NCBI GenBank assembly: GCA_963706385.1
Contig: OY970153.1
Span: 2,356,001 to 2,420,000, forward strand
Origin: Poindextera sp963706385
GTDB lineage: Bacteria > Pseudomonadota > Alphaproteobacteria > Caulobacterales > Caulobacteraceae
DNA: 64,000 bases
Reading direction: 5' to 3'
Shown here: positions 41,022 to 50,096 of the stretch, in pieces
Layout: each line of letters begins with the position of its first letter
How positions within the stretch are numbered: position 1 is the stretch's first letter
The notes under the pieces: generated by a model
What the model was told of the DNA's origin: nothing
Databases searched by the model: none
The model's input: only the letters and a program-made list of their open reading frames with translations
Position numbers and translations under genes: made by a program

Positions 41022-42818
41022 TCAGCGGTGCCCGGCGACGGCGAGTCCGAGCTGATCGACCAGCACTTTCGGCGCCTGGATGTATTTCGCGCCGAGATAT
41101 TCGCCCAGCGACTTGGCCTGTTTGTCGATCCGGTGGCCCGACGAAGCCCCGCCGCCCAGCACGCCCTTGATGTAGAAATTGAGCGCGCGCAGGTTCGGCA
41201 TCTCGTATCGCTCGATCTCGTAGGCGGCCATGTCCGGGCACAGCCGCTTGAATTCCTCCACGGTGAGGTAGCGGTGGAGAAAGCCGTAGGCCTCGTCGGT
41301 CTTGGCCCAGACGCCGCAGTTGGCGTTGCCGCCCTTGTCGCCGGACCGCGTGCCGAACAGGCGGCCGAACGGGATGCGGACCCGATCGCCGCCCGGCGCC
41401 GGCCGGACCGCGACCGGCACGGTCTGGAAGTAGATCTCGTCGAGACCCAGGCGCTGGGTGGGCAGGACCTCGATGGTCTCGCCGCCCAAATGCACCCGCT
41501 CGGTGACACGCCGGCTGTCGATCAGCGCCGGCCAATGGACGATCACCCGCTCGCCGGTGAACCCGCCGCCGCCGCGGCCGGTGTTCCCTGGGATGTTGGC
41601 GAGACCAAGCTCGGTGACCTTGGCGTTGAGCAGCCGGCCGAGGCGCGCCGGATCGCGGCTGGTTATGGTGACGCGCAAGGTGGCGTAGGCCTCCTCGTTG
41701 GTCGCGGGGTCTTCCTTGTCGCTGCGAATGAGCTGGATATCGACGTCGTCGAACTGCGCCTTGCCGCCAAGATTGTGGAACACCGCGTCGAGATAGACCT
41801 CCGCCTTCTTTTCGATATCGAGGCCGGTGAGCAGGACCTCGAAGCTCTGCTTGTAGGGGCCGAGGGTGTTGAGACAGACCTTGTGGGTCGGCGGGGGGCT
41901 CGATCCGCGACATCCGCTCACCCGCACACGGTCCGGGCCCGCCTGCTCGATCTGCAAGGTGTCGAAATGGGCGACCACGTCGGGGTTGACGTAGGCGGGG
42001 CTCGAAATCTCGTACAGCAGTTGCGCGGTGATCGTGCCGACGGAGATCAGCCCCCCGGTTCCCGGATGCTTGGTGATGGTGAAGGCGCCGTCCGCCTCGA
42101 TCTCGGCGATCGGGTAGCCGACATCGCGGAAGCTCGGCACCTCCTGGAAGAAGGCGTAGTTGCCGCCGCAGCATTGCGCGCCGCACTCGACGATGTGACC
42201 GGCGGTCAGCGCGCCGGCAAGCGCATCATAGTCGTCGCGCTTCCAGTTGAACTTCCAGGCCGCGGGTCCGATGACCAGGGCAGCGTCGGTCACGCGCGGG
42301 CAGATGACGATGTCGGCGCCGCGATCGAGCGCCGCCTTGATCCCCCAGGCGCCGAAATAGACGTTCGCGGTCAACGGCTTCTGACCCGACCCGGCCAGGG
42401 GCGCGCCGGAGTCCAGGTTGGTGAAGGCTTCGCCCTGCGCCCGCAGGCGGTCCAGATCCCCCAGCAGATCGTCGCCGTCGATATAGGCGACCTTCGCGTC
42501 CAGTCCGAGCTTGGCGAGGATCTTCTCGACCTCGTTGGCCATGCTTTTCGGATTCAGCCCCCCGGCGTTGGTCACGATCTTGACGCCGCGTTCGAGGCAC
42601 AGGCCGGCGACATCCTCGAGCTGTTTCAGGAACGTGCCGACATAGCCCATCTGCTCGCCGCGGGCCTGTTTCTGGCCGTACAGGATCGACATGGTCAGTT
42701 CGGCGAGATAGTCGCCGGTCAGAACGTCGATCGGGCCGGCCTCGACCATTTCCCGCGCGGCGTCCAACCGGTCGCCGTAGAAGCCGCTGCAATTGGCGAT
42801 ACGGATGATGTCGTTCAT
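41022..42818 (-). CDS. atuA: AtuA-family acyclic terpene utilisation protein (DUF1446)
   Basis: 598 aa, last gene of the Atu-like operon. The N-terminal 450 residues are DUF1446 (IANCSGFYGDRLDAAREMV, DVLTGDYLAELTM, GGLNPKSMANEVEKIL, CPRVTDAALVIGPAAW). The last about 110 residues form the AtuA-like C-terminal domain (FGRLFGTRSGDKGGNANCGV, ALNFYIKGVLGGGAS). AtuA is required for growth on citronellol and geraniol in pseudomonads although its exact reaction is not settled. It follows the enoyl-CoA hydratase by 19 bases. In other bacteria the same protein family serves non-terpene acyl-CoA pathways, so the substrate is open. Confidence 0.85.
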   Translation of the reverse strand: MNDIIRIANCSGFYGDRLDAAREMVEAGPIDVLTGDYLAELTMSILYGQKQARGEQMGYVGTFLKQLEDVAGLCLERGVKIVTNAGGLNPKSMANEVEKILAKLGLDAKVAYIDGDDLLGDLDRLRAQGEAFTNLDSGAPLAGSGQKPLTANVYFGAWGIKAALDRGADIVICPRVTDAALVIGPAAWKFNWKRDDYDALAGALTAGHIVECGAQCCGGNYAFFQEVPSFRDVGYPIAEIEADGAFTITKHPGTGGLISVGTITAQLLYEISSPAYVNPDVVAHFDTLQIEQAGPDRVRVSGCRGSSPPPTHKVCLNTLGPYKQSFEVLLTGLDIEKKAEVYLDAVFHNLGGKAQFDDVDIQLIRSDKEDPATNEEAYATLRVTITSRDPARLGRLLNAKVTELGLANIPGNTGRGGGGFTGERVIVHWPALIDSRRVTERVHLGGETIEVLPTQRLGLDEIYFQTVPVAVRPAPGGDRVRIPFGRLFGTRSGDKGGNANCGVWAKTDEAYGFLHRYLTVEEFKRLCPDMAAYEIERYEMPNLRALNFYIKGVLGGGASSGHRIDKQAKSLGEYLGAKYIQAPKVLVDQLGLAVAGHR

Positions 42819-42837
42819 CGTCTGCGATCCCTGACAA

Positions 42838-43614
42838 TCATTGGCCGGCGGTCCAGGCCGGTTTGCGCTTTTCGCGAAACGCGGACATACCCTCGGCGGC
42901 TTCCTGGGACTGGAACATCCGCACGCTCCAGGGCGCGGTTTCGGCGAAGCCCTCTTCGATCGAGAGCTCGGACACCCGCCGGACCAGCTTCTTGCATTCC
43001 TGGACGGCGGTCGGGCCGCCCAGGTTGATCATATCGATCTCTTCCTGGACAGCCGCGAGCAGCCTGCCCGCCGGGACCGCGCAATGCGCCAGTCCCATCT
43101 CCACGGCCTGTTTGCCGGTGAAGCGCTCCCCCGTCAGGAACAGTTTCATCGCGTTGTGGACGCCGAGCTTGGGAACGCACACCACCGAGATCACCGCGGG
43201 TATGACGCCAATCCTCACCTCGCTGAAACTGAATTGAACGTCTTCGACGGTCACCACGATGTCCGCCGCGCCGACCAGGCCGAGGCCGCCGGCGAAGGCG
43301 GCGCCGTTGATGGCGGCGATGACCGGTTTGGGGCTGTCGAGCATCGCATTCAGCACTTCGGGCAGACTCACCGCGCGCCCGGTGGCCGAAGCGTTTCCCG
43401 GAGGGTTCTTCAGGTCGGCGCCCGCGCAGAAGGCGGGACCGGCGCCGGTGATCACGATCGAGCGGACGGCGGGGTCCTGGTTGGCGGCGACGAGGTGGTC
43501 GTAGAGTTCGTTGACCAGCCCGGCGGACAGGGCGTTGCGGTTCTCCGGCCGGTTCAGGGTGATCCAGGCCGCGCCGTCCTTGATCTCGTAAAGCGTCGCC
43601 TCGCCCGTCGTCAT
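42838..43614 (-). CDS. enoyl-CoA hydratase/isomerase family protein (AtuE-like)
   Basis: 258-aa crotonase-fold enzyme, ATG 43614 behind GAGG. The oxyanion-hole motifs are FCAGADLKNPPG and AINGAAFAGGLGLVGAAD; a Glu in FSEVRIGVIPA is in the region of the catalytic acid. In the atu pathway this enzyme hydrates the carboxylated isohexenyl-glutaconyl-CoA. It lies 4 bases after the carboxylase alpha stop and before atuA, so it is part of the operon. Methylglutaconyl-CoA hydratase is the other likely assignment. Confidence 0.86.
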   Translation of the reverse strand: MTTGEATLYEIKDGAAWITLNRPENRNALSAGLVNELYDHLVAANQDPAVRSIVITGAGPAFCAGADLKNPPGNASATGRAVSLPEVLNAMLDSPKPVIAAINGAAFAGGLGLVGAADIVVTVEDVQFSFSEVRIGVIPAVISVVCVPKLGVHNAMKLFLTGERFTGKQAVEMGLAHCAVPAGRLLAAVQEEIDMINLGGPTAVQECKKLVRRVSELSIEEGFAETAPWSVRMFQSQEAAEGMSAFREKRKPAWTAGQ

Positions 43615-43618
43615 CGCC

Positions 43619-45613
43619 TCATCCCCCCTCATCCTTGGCCGCCAGCGTCAGCAGCAGCTGGCCGTTGCCGACCTGCTCGCCGACCGAGACATTGGTTTCG
43701 CTCACCACGCCGTCGCGCGGGGCGGTGATGCGATGCTCCATCTTCATCGCCTCCAGGATCAGCAGAAGCTGGCCCTTCGCCACGCTCTCCCCCGCCTGAA
43801 CGATGATCGACCGGATGACGCCGGGCATCGGCGCCTTGAGGCCGCCCGTGAGATCTTCGACCTGAGTGACCGGGTACCTTGGTTGCTCCTTGAGCTGCAA
43901 ATCCCCATCGGGGCCGTGAAGGAACCACCGCTCGTCCTGGCGCCTCGCCAGATATTCCAGCCGCAGGCCGTCGATGGCCAGATCGACCACACCCTCGCCG
44001 CACCGGTAGGGCCTGACAAGCCGCTCCGTCTCGTCCACGACAAATCGGAACAGGCCATCTCGCCGCGCCCGATAGGCGAGAAGGATCTCTTCGTCGTCGG
44101 CGACGAACCCGATCTGCTCCATCGGCGTCACCGAACATCTCCAGCCGCTGGGGATCGATTTCAGCACCTTGGCGGCCGCGCGCCGCCGGGCCTGGCCTTC
44201 GACGGCCGCCGCGATGCTGGCGTTGACGAGCTCCGATCGGCTGAAGCTCCGACGCGCGGCGGGCGCGACGCGTTCGATGAAGTCGGTCGTGGTGTCGCCA
44301 GCGAGGAATTGCGGCGTGCGTAATGTGGCCACGAGGAAATCGCGATTGGTGGTGACGCCCTGCACCTGTGTCGTCTCCAGCACCCGGGCGAGCCGGCTCG
44401 CGGCCTCCCGGCGGGTGGGCGCATGGACGATGACCTTGGCGATCATCGCGTCGAAATCGGGGCTGACCACGCTGCCGGCCTCCACGCCGGAGTCATATCT
44501 TGCGCGCCCCGACGTGGACGGCCGCCAGGCGATCACCGGGCCGGGCGCGGGCAGGAAGCTGTTCTGCGGGTCCTCCGCGCACAGACGCGCCTCGATCGCG
44601 TGCCCGTCGATCACGAGGTCGTCCTGGGAAAACGACATCGGCGCGCCTTCGGCGATGCGGATCTGCTCGCGCACTAGGTCCTTGCCGATGATCGCTTCGG
44701 TGACCGGATGCTCCACCTGCAGCCGCGCATTGACCTCCAGAAACCAGAACTCCTTGCCGCTCAGCAGGAACTCGACCGTGCCGGCCGAGGAATAGCCCAG
44801 CTCGCGCGCGGCGGAGAGGGCGGCGGCGCACATCGAGGCTCTGGTCTTATCGTCCAGCGCCGAGCAGGGGGCTTCCTCGATGATTTTCTGGTGACGCCTC
44901 TGGATGGAGCATTCGCGCTCGAAGCAGTGAACCAGGTTGCCATGGGTGTCGCCGAGGATCTGGATCTCGACGTGACGCGTCTTCTCCAGCCAGCGCTCCA
45001 GAAAGACGGTGTCGTCGCCGAACGAACTGGCGGCTTCGCGCCGCGCGCTCGCGACGGCGGCGTCGAGGTCGGATTTGGCGCTGACAATCCGCATGCCGCG
45101 GCCGCCGCCGCCGGCCGACGCCTTGACCAGAACCGGATATCCGATCTTGTGCGCCGCCTTGCCGACGTCGGTTTTGCTCGTGATCTCCGCCGCATCGAGC
45201 GTCGGCACGCCCGCGACCCGCATCAGCCGCTTGGCGGACAGTTTGTCACCCATCAGGCCGATGACCTCGGGGGTCGGCCCGATCCAGATCAGGCCGGCGT
45301 CGATCACCGCCTGGGCGAAATCGGCGTTCTCGGACAGGAAGCCATAGCCCGGATGCACCGCATCGGCGCCGGCGCGCCGGCAGGCGCCCAGCACCTTCTC
45401 GACGTCCAGATAGGTTTGCGCCGACGTCCGCCCGTTCAGCGCCACGCCGATGTCGGCCTCCCTGACGAACGGCGCCTCGGCGTCGCCGTCCGCATAGACG
45501 GCCACCGTCGAAATCCCCATCTCCCGGGCGGTCCTGAAAATGCGCCGGGCGATCTCACCCCGGTTGGCGACGAGCAGGCGGGTGATCGGCCGGGTGTGGA
45601 TCACATCCGCCAT
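43619..45613 (-). CDS. biotin-dependent acyl-CoA carboxylase alpha subunit (geranyl/methylcrotonyl-type)
   Basis: 664 aa. Order: biotin-carboxylase N domain (LLVANRGEIARRIFRTA), ATP-grasp with ASAGGGGRGMR and ERECSIQRRHQK, biotin-carboxylase C domain (VEHPVTEAI to about residue 450), a linking domain, and a biotinyl domain with EAMKMEH near residue 625. It carboxylates biotin with bicarbonate and ATP. Its ATG lies 13 bases inside the beta-subunit gene, a tight coupling expected of a stoichiometric complex. Geranyl-CoA, 3-methylcrotonyl-CoA and related enzymes cannot be told apart by eye; the AtuA neighbour favours the first or a related branched acyl-CoA. Confidence 0.88.
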   Translation of the reverse strand: MADVIHTRPITRLLVANRGEIARRIFRTAREMGISTVAVYADGDAEAPFVREADIGVALNGRTSAQTYLDVEKVLGACRRAGADAVHPGYGFLSENADFAQAVIDAGLIWIGPTPEVIGLMGDKLSAKRLMRVAGVPTLDAAEITSKTDVGKAAHKIGYPVLVKASAGGGGRGMRIVSAKSDLDAAVASARREAASSFGDDTVFLERWLEKTRHVEIQILGDTHGNLVHCFERECSIQRRHQKIIEEAPCSALDDKTRASMCAAALSAARELGYSSAGTVEFLLSGKEFWFLEVNARLQVEHPVTEAIIGKDLVREQIRIAEGAPMSFSQDDLVIDGHAIEARLCAEDPQNSFLPAPGPVIAWRPSTSGRARYDSGVEAGSVVSPDFDAMIAKVIVHAPTRREAASRLARVLETTQVQGVTTNRDFLVATLRTPQFLAGDTTTDFIERVAPAARRSFSRSELVNASIAAAVEGQARRRAAAKVLKSIPSGWRCSVTPMEQIGFVADDEEILLAYRARRDGLFRFVVDETERLVRPYRCGEGVVDLAIDGLRLEYLARRQDERWFLHGPDGDLQLKEQPRYPVTQVEDLTGGLKAPMPGVIRSIIVQAGESVAKGQLLLILEAMKMEHRITAPRDGVVSETNVSVGEQVGNGQLLLTLAAKDEGG

Positions 45614-46620
45614 GTGCCGAACTCCTTGGTTCCCTTGACCTCGTTGTTGCAGCAGGCCGAAAGCGCCATCGCGATCACCACGCGCGTATCGCGCGGATCG
45701 ATCATGCCGTCGTCGGATATCCGCGATGTGGCGTACAGCCCTTTCGAGCGTTCTTCGGCCCAGTACTCCACGCCGGCGGCGCGCATGGCGTCGGCGGCCT
45801 CATCGAAGGGAAGGCCTCGCCGTTTCGCCGACGCCCGGCCGACGATCGACATCACCCCCGCCATCTGTTTGGGGCCCATCACGGCGATCTTCGCCGTTGG
45901 CCAGATGAAGGTGAAACGCGGGCCGAACGCGCGTCCGCTCATGCCGTAGTTGCCGGCGCCGTAGGACGCCCCGACAATCACCGAGATGTGAGGCACCGTC
46001 GAATTCGACACCGCATTGATCATCTTCGAGCCGTTCTTGGTGATGCCCCCTTGCTCGAAATCCGTGCCCACGATGTACCCGGTGATGTTGTGCAAGAACA
46101 GCAACGGAACATCGATCTGATTGCACAGCTGGATGAACTGTGCCGCTTTTTCCGAAGATTCAGAGAAAAGCGCGCCGTTATTTCCTAGAATTCCGACCGG
46201 ATACCCGTGAATGCTGGCCCAACCGCAGACCAACGTGGGGCCATAAAGCGGCTTGAATTCCTCAAAATAGGAACCATCGACGATGCGGGCGATCACTTCG
46301 CGCATGTCGAACGGCTGGCGGAGATCCTTGGAGACCATGCCGAGCAGGTCTTCCGCATCGTACAGCGGCTCCTTGAAATCGCCTGATGGCTCCGGACCGA
46401 GTTTCCGCCAGTTCAAATGCCGCACGACTTCGCGGCATATGCGGATGCCGTCCATTTCGTCCTGCGCAAGATAGTCGCCAAGACCGGAAATGGTGGTGTG
46501 CATGTCCGCGCCGCCGAGGCTCTCGACGTCGGCGTCCTCGCCGGTCGCCATCTTCACCAGCGGCGGCCCACCCAGAAACACCTGGGACTGGTTCTTGATC
46601 AGGATGTTGTAGTCGCTCAT
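45601..46620 (-). CDS. acyl-CoA carboxylase carboxyltransferase beta subunit, C-terminal part (after a frameshift)
   Basis: 339 aa in the frame that starts MSDYNILIKNQSQVFLGGP at 46620. It holds the second half of the carboxyltransferase, with GNNGALFSESSEKAAQFIQL, LFLHNITGYIVGTDFEQGG, SVIVGASYGAGNYGMSGRAF and MGPKQMAGVMSIV. Normally the sequence SSTAGGAYQPG precedes MSDYN in one continuous chain of about 545 aa; here the upstream half is in another frame. The total span (1634 bases) is one short of a multiple of three, and adding one G to the run at 46637-46640 (minus strand) restores the expected GGAYQPG. Translation of this part alone from the internal Met would give an inactive fragment. 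Confidence 0.85.
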   Translation of the reverse strand: MSDYNILIKNQSQVFLGGPPLVKMATGEDADVESLGGADMHTTISGLGDYLAQDEMDGIRICREVVRHLNWRKLGPEPSGDFKEPLYDAEDLLGMVSKDLRQPFDMREVIARIVDGSYFEEFKPLYGPTLVCGWASIHGYPVGILGNNGALFSESSEKAAQFIQLCNQIDVPLLFLHNITGYIVGTDFEQGGITKNGSKMINAVSNSTVPHISVIVGASYGAGNYGMSGRAFGPRFTFIWPTAKIAVMGPKQMAGVMSIVGRASAKRRGLPFDEAADAMRAAGVEYWAEERSKGLYATSRISDDGMIDPRDTRVVIAMALSACCNNEVKGTKEFGTWRM

Positions 46621-47234
46621 GCCCGGTTGGTAGGCGCCCCGGCGGTCGAGGACCCGAAGACGACCGAGATGGTCGGAATTCGCATCTTCGAGAGTTCGGT
46701 TATCTCGTAGAACAGGCGGCCGGACTCGGCGAAATGGCCGACCTCCCGCCGAATTTCGGCCTCAGGATCCTCATTTCCTGACTCGCCGCTGAGGTCAGCG
46801 CCGGCGGATTCGACAAACTGCACATAGGGCATCCGGTTGATGCGCGCGAGTTCCAGGCCGCGCATCAGTTTCTTGCCGTTGAACGCATTGAAAGCGCCCG
46901 CCCGCACCGAGGGGTCGTGGCCCAGGATCACGCATTCAACGTTCTCGATCACGCCGATGCCGACCACGAACCCCGACCCGACCGGAAAGGGCGAGCGCCA
47001 CGCCGCAAGCGGGCTGATTTCCAAGAAGGGCGAATCGCGGTCGAGCGCGTGTGCGATGCGCTCCCGGATCGGCATTTTTCCCCGGGAGCGGAGGCGGTTG
47101 ATCGCTTCTTCGCCGCCGCCCTGCGCGGCTTGCTCGAGCAGGCCTTCCATGACCCCGAGCAACTCGAGCATGTCCGCGCGATTGGCCTGAAACCCGTCAG
47201 CGCGGGTATCCAGTCTCGACTCCAGAACGGGCAT
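46617..47234 (-). CDS. acyl-CoA carboxylase carboxyltransferase beta subunit, N-terminal part (before a frameshift)
   Basis: 205 aa starting MPVLESRLDTRADGFQANRA at ATG 47234, with a strong GGGAGG site 4 bases away; first gene of the Atu-like operon. It carries RSRGKMPIRERIAHALD, GIGVIENVECVILGHDPSV and VESAGADLS, the acyl-CoA-binding half of the carboxyltransferase. The reading frame is right up to VFGSSTAG and then ends APTNRA-stop. One missing G in a short homopolymer explains the break (see the C-terminal part). Apart from this the gene looks intact, which favours a sequencing error. Confidence 0.85.
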   Translation of the reverse strand: MPVLESRLDTRADGFQANRADMLELLGVMEGLLEQAAQGGGEEAINRLRSRGKMPIRERIAHALDRDSPFLEISPLAAWRSPFPVGSGFVVGIGVIENVECVILGHDPSVRAGAFNAFNGKKLMRGLELARINRMPYVQFVESAGADLSGESGNEDPEAEIRREVGHFAESGRLFYEITELSKMRIPTISVVFGSSTAGAPTNRA

Positions 47235-47369
47235 TCAACCTCCCAATGCGACGCGTGCTCCGGTTCAATTCAACGGATGCGATCCGGCGTGGCCCGGCTT
47301 GTCCCCGAATTGCGCCTGCTCGCAGCAGCCGGCAAGGTCGGATGATCTTGAGGCCGTGGGTGCATGACC

Positions 47370-47383
47370 TTGCTCTACATCAA
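47370..47383 (-). promoter_or_regulatory. second FNR/FixK-like box, upstream of the Atu-like operon
   Basis: TTGCTCTACATCAA differs from TTGAT-N4-ATCAA by one base and lies inside a wider palindrome (CCTTG / CAAGG). It is 136-149 bases before the carboxylase beta ATG. On the minus strand a weak -10 candidate (GATCAT, 47342-47347) stands at the class II distance. Weaker evidence than the box at 12.85 kb. Confidence 0.35.
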
Positions 47384-47407
47384 GGGATCGGCTGGGACGA
47401 CGTCCTG

Positions 47408-48439
47408 TCAGCCGTGCTGGAGCGAACGGCGAAACGCCGAGGGGCTGTCCCCCGACCACCGGGTGAAGGCGTGAGTGAAGGCGGCCAACTCCGAATAGCC
47501 GAGGGCCTCGGCGACCTGGTCGATGCTTATCGTGGTGGTCTGCAAGAGTTCCTGGGCGTGCTGGTGGCGCACCTGGTCCAGCAGCGAACGATAGGAGACG
47601 CCACGCTCGTTCAGCCGGCGCTGCAGCGTGCGCTCGGACACGAACAGCGACTGCGCCAGCCCTTCGGGGCTGGGATAGCGGCCTCCGGCGCGGACCAGGG
47701 CGTCGAGGCAGCGGCGGACGAACGGATCTTCGGTCGGCTGGCGCGCGACGATCTCCGCGCATTGGCGCGCGTAGGTTTCCTCGCAGACCGCGTTGCTCAT
47801 CGGCAGGGCGACGTCCTCCAGCTCGGGCGGCCAGATCCAGGCGTTGCGGGCGGCGCCGAAGACCAGAGGCGCGCGCAGCTCTCGCGCGTACAACGCTCGA
47901 TCGTCCGGCTCGGGTAGGGTCACCTCAATGCGCGTCAGGGGAAAGCGGCCTTGCCAGATGTCATTGAGCATCGTGGTGACGGACCCGAGCGCGCGATACA
48001 TCGAAAAGTCCCGCAGAGCCTCGGGTATGGGCGAGGGATCCATGCCGACGCCAGTCAAGCGGCCCTCCTCGACGATCACCGAATAGCGCATCAATGAATA
48101 GTTCAGATCGCTGAAAACACTGGAAAACTCCAACGCGCGCCGCAACGTGCCCGCGGCCATCATTGCAAAGCCGTAGGCTCCGTAGCTGAGCATCCGATAG
48201 CGCAGCCCGGTTCGGAACCAGACTTCCAGCGCCCGTCCGGTCAGCTCCACGTAGGCGTGCTGGAAATCCAACTCCTGCCGGCCGGTGACGCGGCCGTTGG
48301 GGTCGTCGATCAGCGCCTGGGCGACGCCGGCGGCCGTGAGCGCCGGGGCGGGATCGAGCCCCAACTCATCGAGCATCGAGCGCATGATGCGGATGCTCAA
48401 GTTTGGAAAGTCGATCCGATCAAGCGTTTCAAGGCGCAT
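47408..48439 (-). CDS. AraC-family transcriptional regulator
   Basis: 343 aa. The N-terminal 220 residues resemble the arabinose-binding-like domain of the OruR/ArgR-type AraC group (RIMRSMLDELGLDPAPALTA, LTGRALEVWFRTGLRYRML). The C-terminal 100 residues hold the two helix-turn-helix units (GLAQSLFVSERTLQRRLNE and ISIDQVAEALGYSELAAFTHA, then RWSGDSPSAFRRS). It lies directly upstream of, and in line with, the Atu-like operon and divergent from an acyl-CoA dehydrogenase gene, so it is the likely local regulator of both. The inducer is unknown but should be an intermediate of this catabolic route. Confidence 0.88.
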   Translation of the reverse strand: MRLETLDRIDFPNLSIRIMRSMLDELGLDPAPALTAAGVAQALIDDPNGRVTGRQELDFQHAYVELTGRALEVWFRTGLRYRMLSYGAYGFAMMAAGTLRRALEFSSVFSDLNYSLMRYSVIVEEGRLTGVGMDPSPIPEALRDFSMYRALGSVTTMLNDIWQGRFPLTRIEVTLPEPDDRALYARELRAPLVFGAARNAWIWPPELEDVALPMSNAVCEETYARQCAEIVARQPTEDPFVRRCLDALVRAGGRYPSPEGLAQSLFVSERTLQRRLNERGVSYRSLLDQVRHQHAQELLQTTTISIDQVAEALGYSELAAFTHAFTRWSGDSPSAFRRSLQHG

Positions 48440-48635
48440 GGCCTTGCCTGCTCCAGGCGGTGAACGCCAACCGTTCGGCAGAGCCGCGCCGTTTGGCGGG
48501 AAATGTCAAGCGAATGGCGAGGTCGATCATTCATCCGCGATCGGCTGGGTGCAAGCCTGCCTAACGATGCGCCCGTCGTAAGGCGGGACGTCCCCGAGGA
48601 AACGCAACCTTAGCCAGCCATCAGGGGTCTCAGCC

Positions 48636-49925
48636 ATGAATGTGCGTCACAAGGACATATCGGCGTCGTTCCCCGCCACCCCGGGCCTGAGCGTGCGACC
48701 GGCCTATGTGGATCTGCCTGCCACCGGTTTCGAGGCTCCGATGGACGAGGTGAAACGTCAGGCGGTCGAACTGGCGCGCCGCTTCGCCGACGAGGTGCTG
48801 CGCCCGAACGGGACGGCGCTCGACCGGCTGACGCCGGAGGAGGTCATGGCGCCGGGCTCGAGCTACTGGAAGACGATCGAGCAATACAGGGCGCTCGGCC
48901 TCAATCAGACCCAGTCCCTGGACTTGCCGGCGGAGGATATCTGCGATCTGAACGCGATGATCTACGAGGAGCTGGGCCGGGGCGATTCCGGCTTGACCTG
49001 CGCTGTCGGCGCCGGCGGGCTCGGGTACGGGATGGCGGCCCGGTGGGGACGCGCCGACCTGATGGAGGCCTTCCCCGAGACCATGCTCGGCTGCTGGGGG
49101 ATTACCGAACCCGTCGCCGGATCCGACATGCTGGACTGGGATGGACATGTGGCTCACCCAAACGGCGTCCACGAGCGGCCGTCCGTCATCGCCACCCTCA
49201 AGGACGACAAGGTGGTGCTCAACGGCCAGAAGTCGGCCTGGGTCTCCAATGGTCCGACGGCCGAATACTGCACCCTGTTCACGACCTTCGACCGCGGTCA
49301 GGGCCGCGAGGGGGTCAACATCTATGTGCCGCTCAACCTGCCGGGCGTGACGCGCGGCAGGTCCCTCGACAAGATGGGCCAGCGCGCCTTGCCGCAGGGC
49401 GAGATTTTCTTCGACAACGTCGAGGTTCCGGCCCGTTTCATCGCCGCCGGCCCCAATCAATACGCCGACGCCGTCTACGACATCCTGTGCGAGGCCAACG
49501 CGGGCATGGGACCGTTGTTCGTCGGCCTAGCGCGCGGAGCCTACGAACTGGCCTGGGACTACGCCCACGAGCGCAAGCAGGGTGGCGTTCCGATCATCCA
49601 GCACCAGAACGTCCGCTATCGGCTGTTCCACATGCTGCGGAAGATCGAGTCCGCCCGCGCCCTGGCGCGCCGGGTCTACCGGTTCAACACCCTGTCCGGA
49701 ACGCGGGCGCTGCAAGCGTCAATCGCCTCGAAGATCACCGGCACCCAGACCGCCTTCGAGGTGGCCAGCGAGGCGCTGCAGATCTTCGGCGGCAACGGCA
49801 TGACACGAGCCTATCCGCTGGAGAAGCTGCTACGCGACGCCCGCGCCTCGCTGATCGAGGACGGCTGCAACGAATTGCTGGCCATCAAGGGCGGCAGCCT
49901 CCTGGTCGATCCCAGCCGGCTGTGA
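48636..49925 (+). CDS. acyl-CoA dehydrogenase
   Basis: 429-aa flavoprotein. N-terminal helical domain, then the FAD/substrate loop GCWGITEPVAGSD and WVSNGPTAEY, the beta domain, and a C-terminal helical domain with QNVRYRLFHMLRKIESARAL, FGGNGMTRAYPLEKLLRDAR and IEDGCNELLAIKGG. The catalytic base is probably the Glu in IEDGCNE. It inserts an alpha-beta double bond in an acyl-CoA and passes electrons to ETF. It is divergent from the AraC regulator and close to the Atu-like operon, which otherwise lacks a dehydrogenase, so it could supply that step (AtuD-like). Confidence 0.88.
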   Translation: MNVRHKDISASFPATPGLSVRPAYVDLPATGFEAPMDEVKRQAVELARRFADEVLRPNGTALDRLTPEEVMAPGSSYWKTIEQYRALGLNQTQSLDLPAEDICDLNAMIYEELGRGDSGLTCAVGAGGLGYGMAARWGRADLMEAFPETMLGCWGITEPVAGSDMLDWDGHVAHPNGVHERPSVIATLKDDKVVLNGQKSAWVSNGPTAEYCTLFTTFDRGQGREGVNIYVPLNLPGVTRGRSLDKMGQRALPQGEIFFDNVEVPARFIAAGPNQYADAVYDILCEANAGMGPLFVGLARGAYELAWDYAHERKQGGVPIIQHQNVRYRLFHMLRKIESARALARRVYRFNTLSGTRALQASIASKITGTQTAFEVASEALQIFGGNGMTRAYPLEKLLRDARASLIEDGCNELLAIKGGSLLVDPSRL

Positions 49926-50096
49926 GTTTGTGACGACCCGCAACGCCTAGGCGGTCTGAGGGCGAAGGCGGCCTTTGACCGTCCGCGCCGGAACGATCCG
50001 GCGCCTCGAATCTCCCCCGCACCGCTCACGCAAGCCTGGACTCGGCCCATCTGGTTTTGGCAGGGTGCGCCAAATCAAATGGGGGAGTGGCCGACG

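Noticed and set aside
47265..47762. Open frame overlapping the AraC gene 3' end and the operon leader
   Set aside because: Shadow of the AraC C-terminus; would cover the FNR-like box and has no ribosome site.
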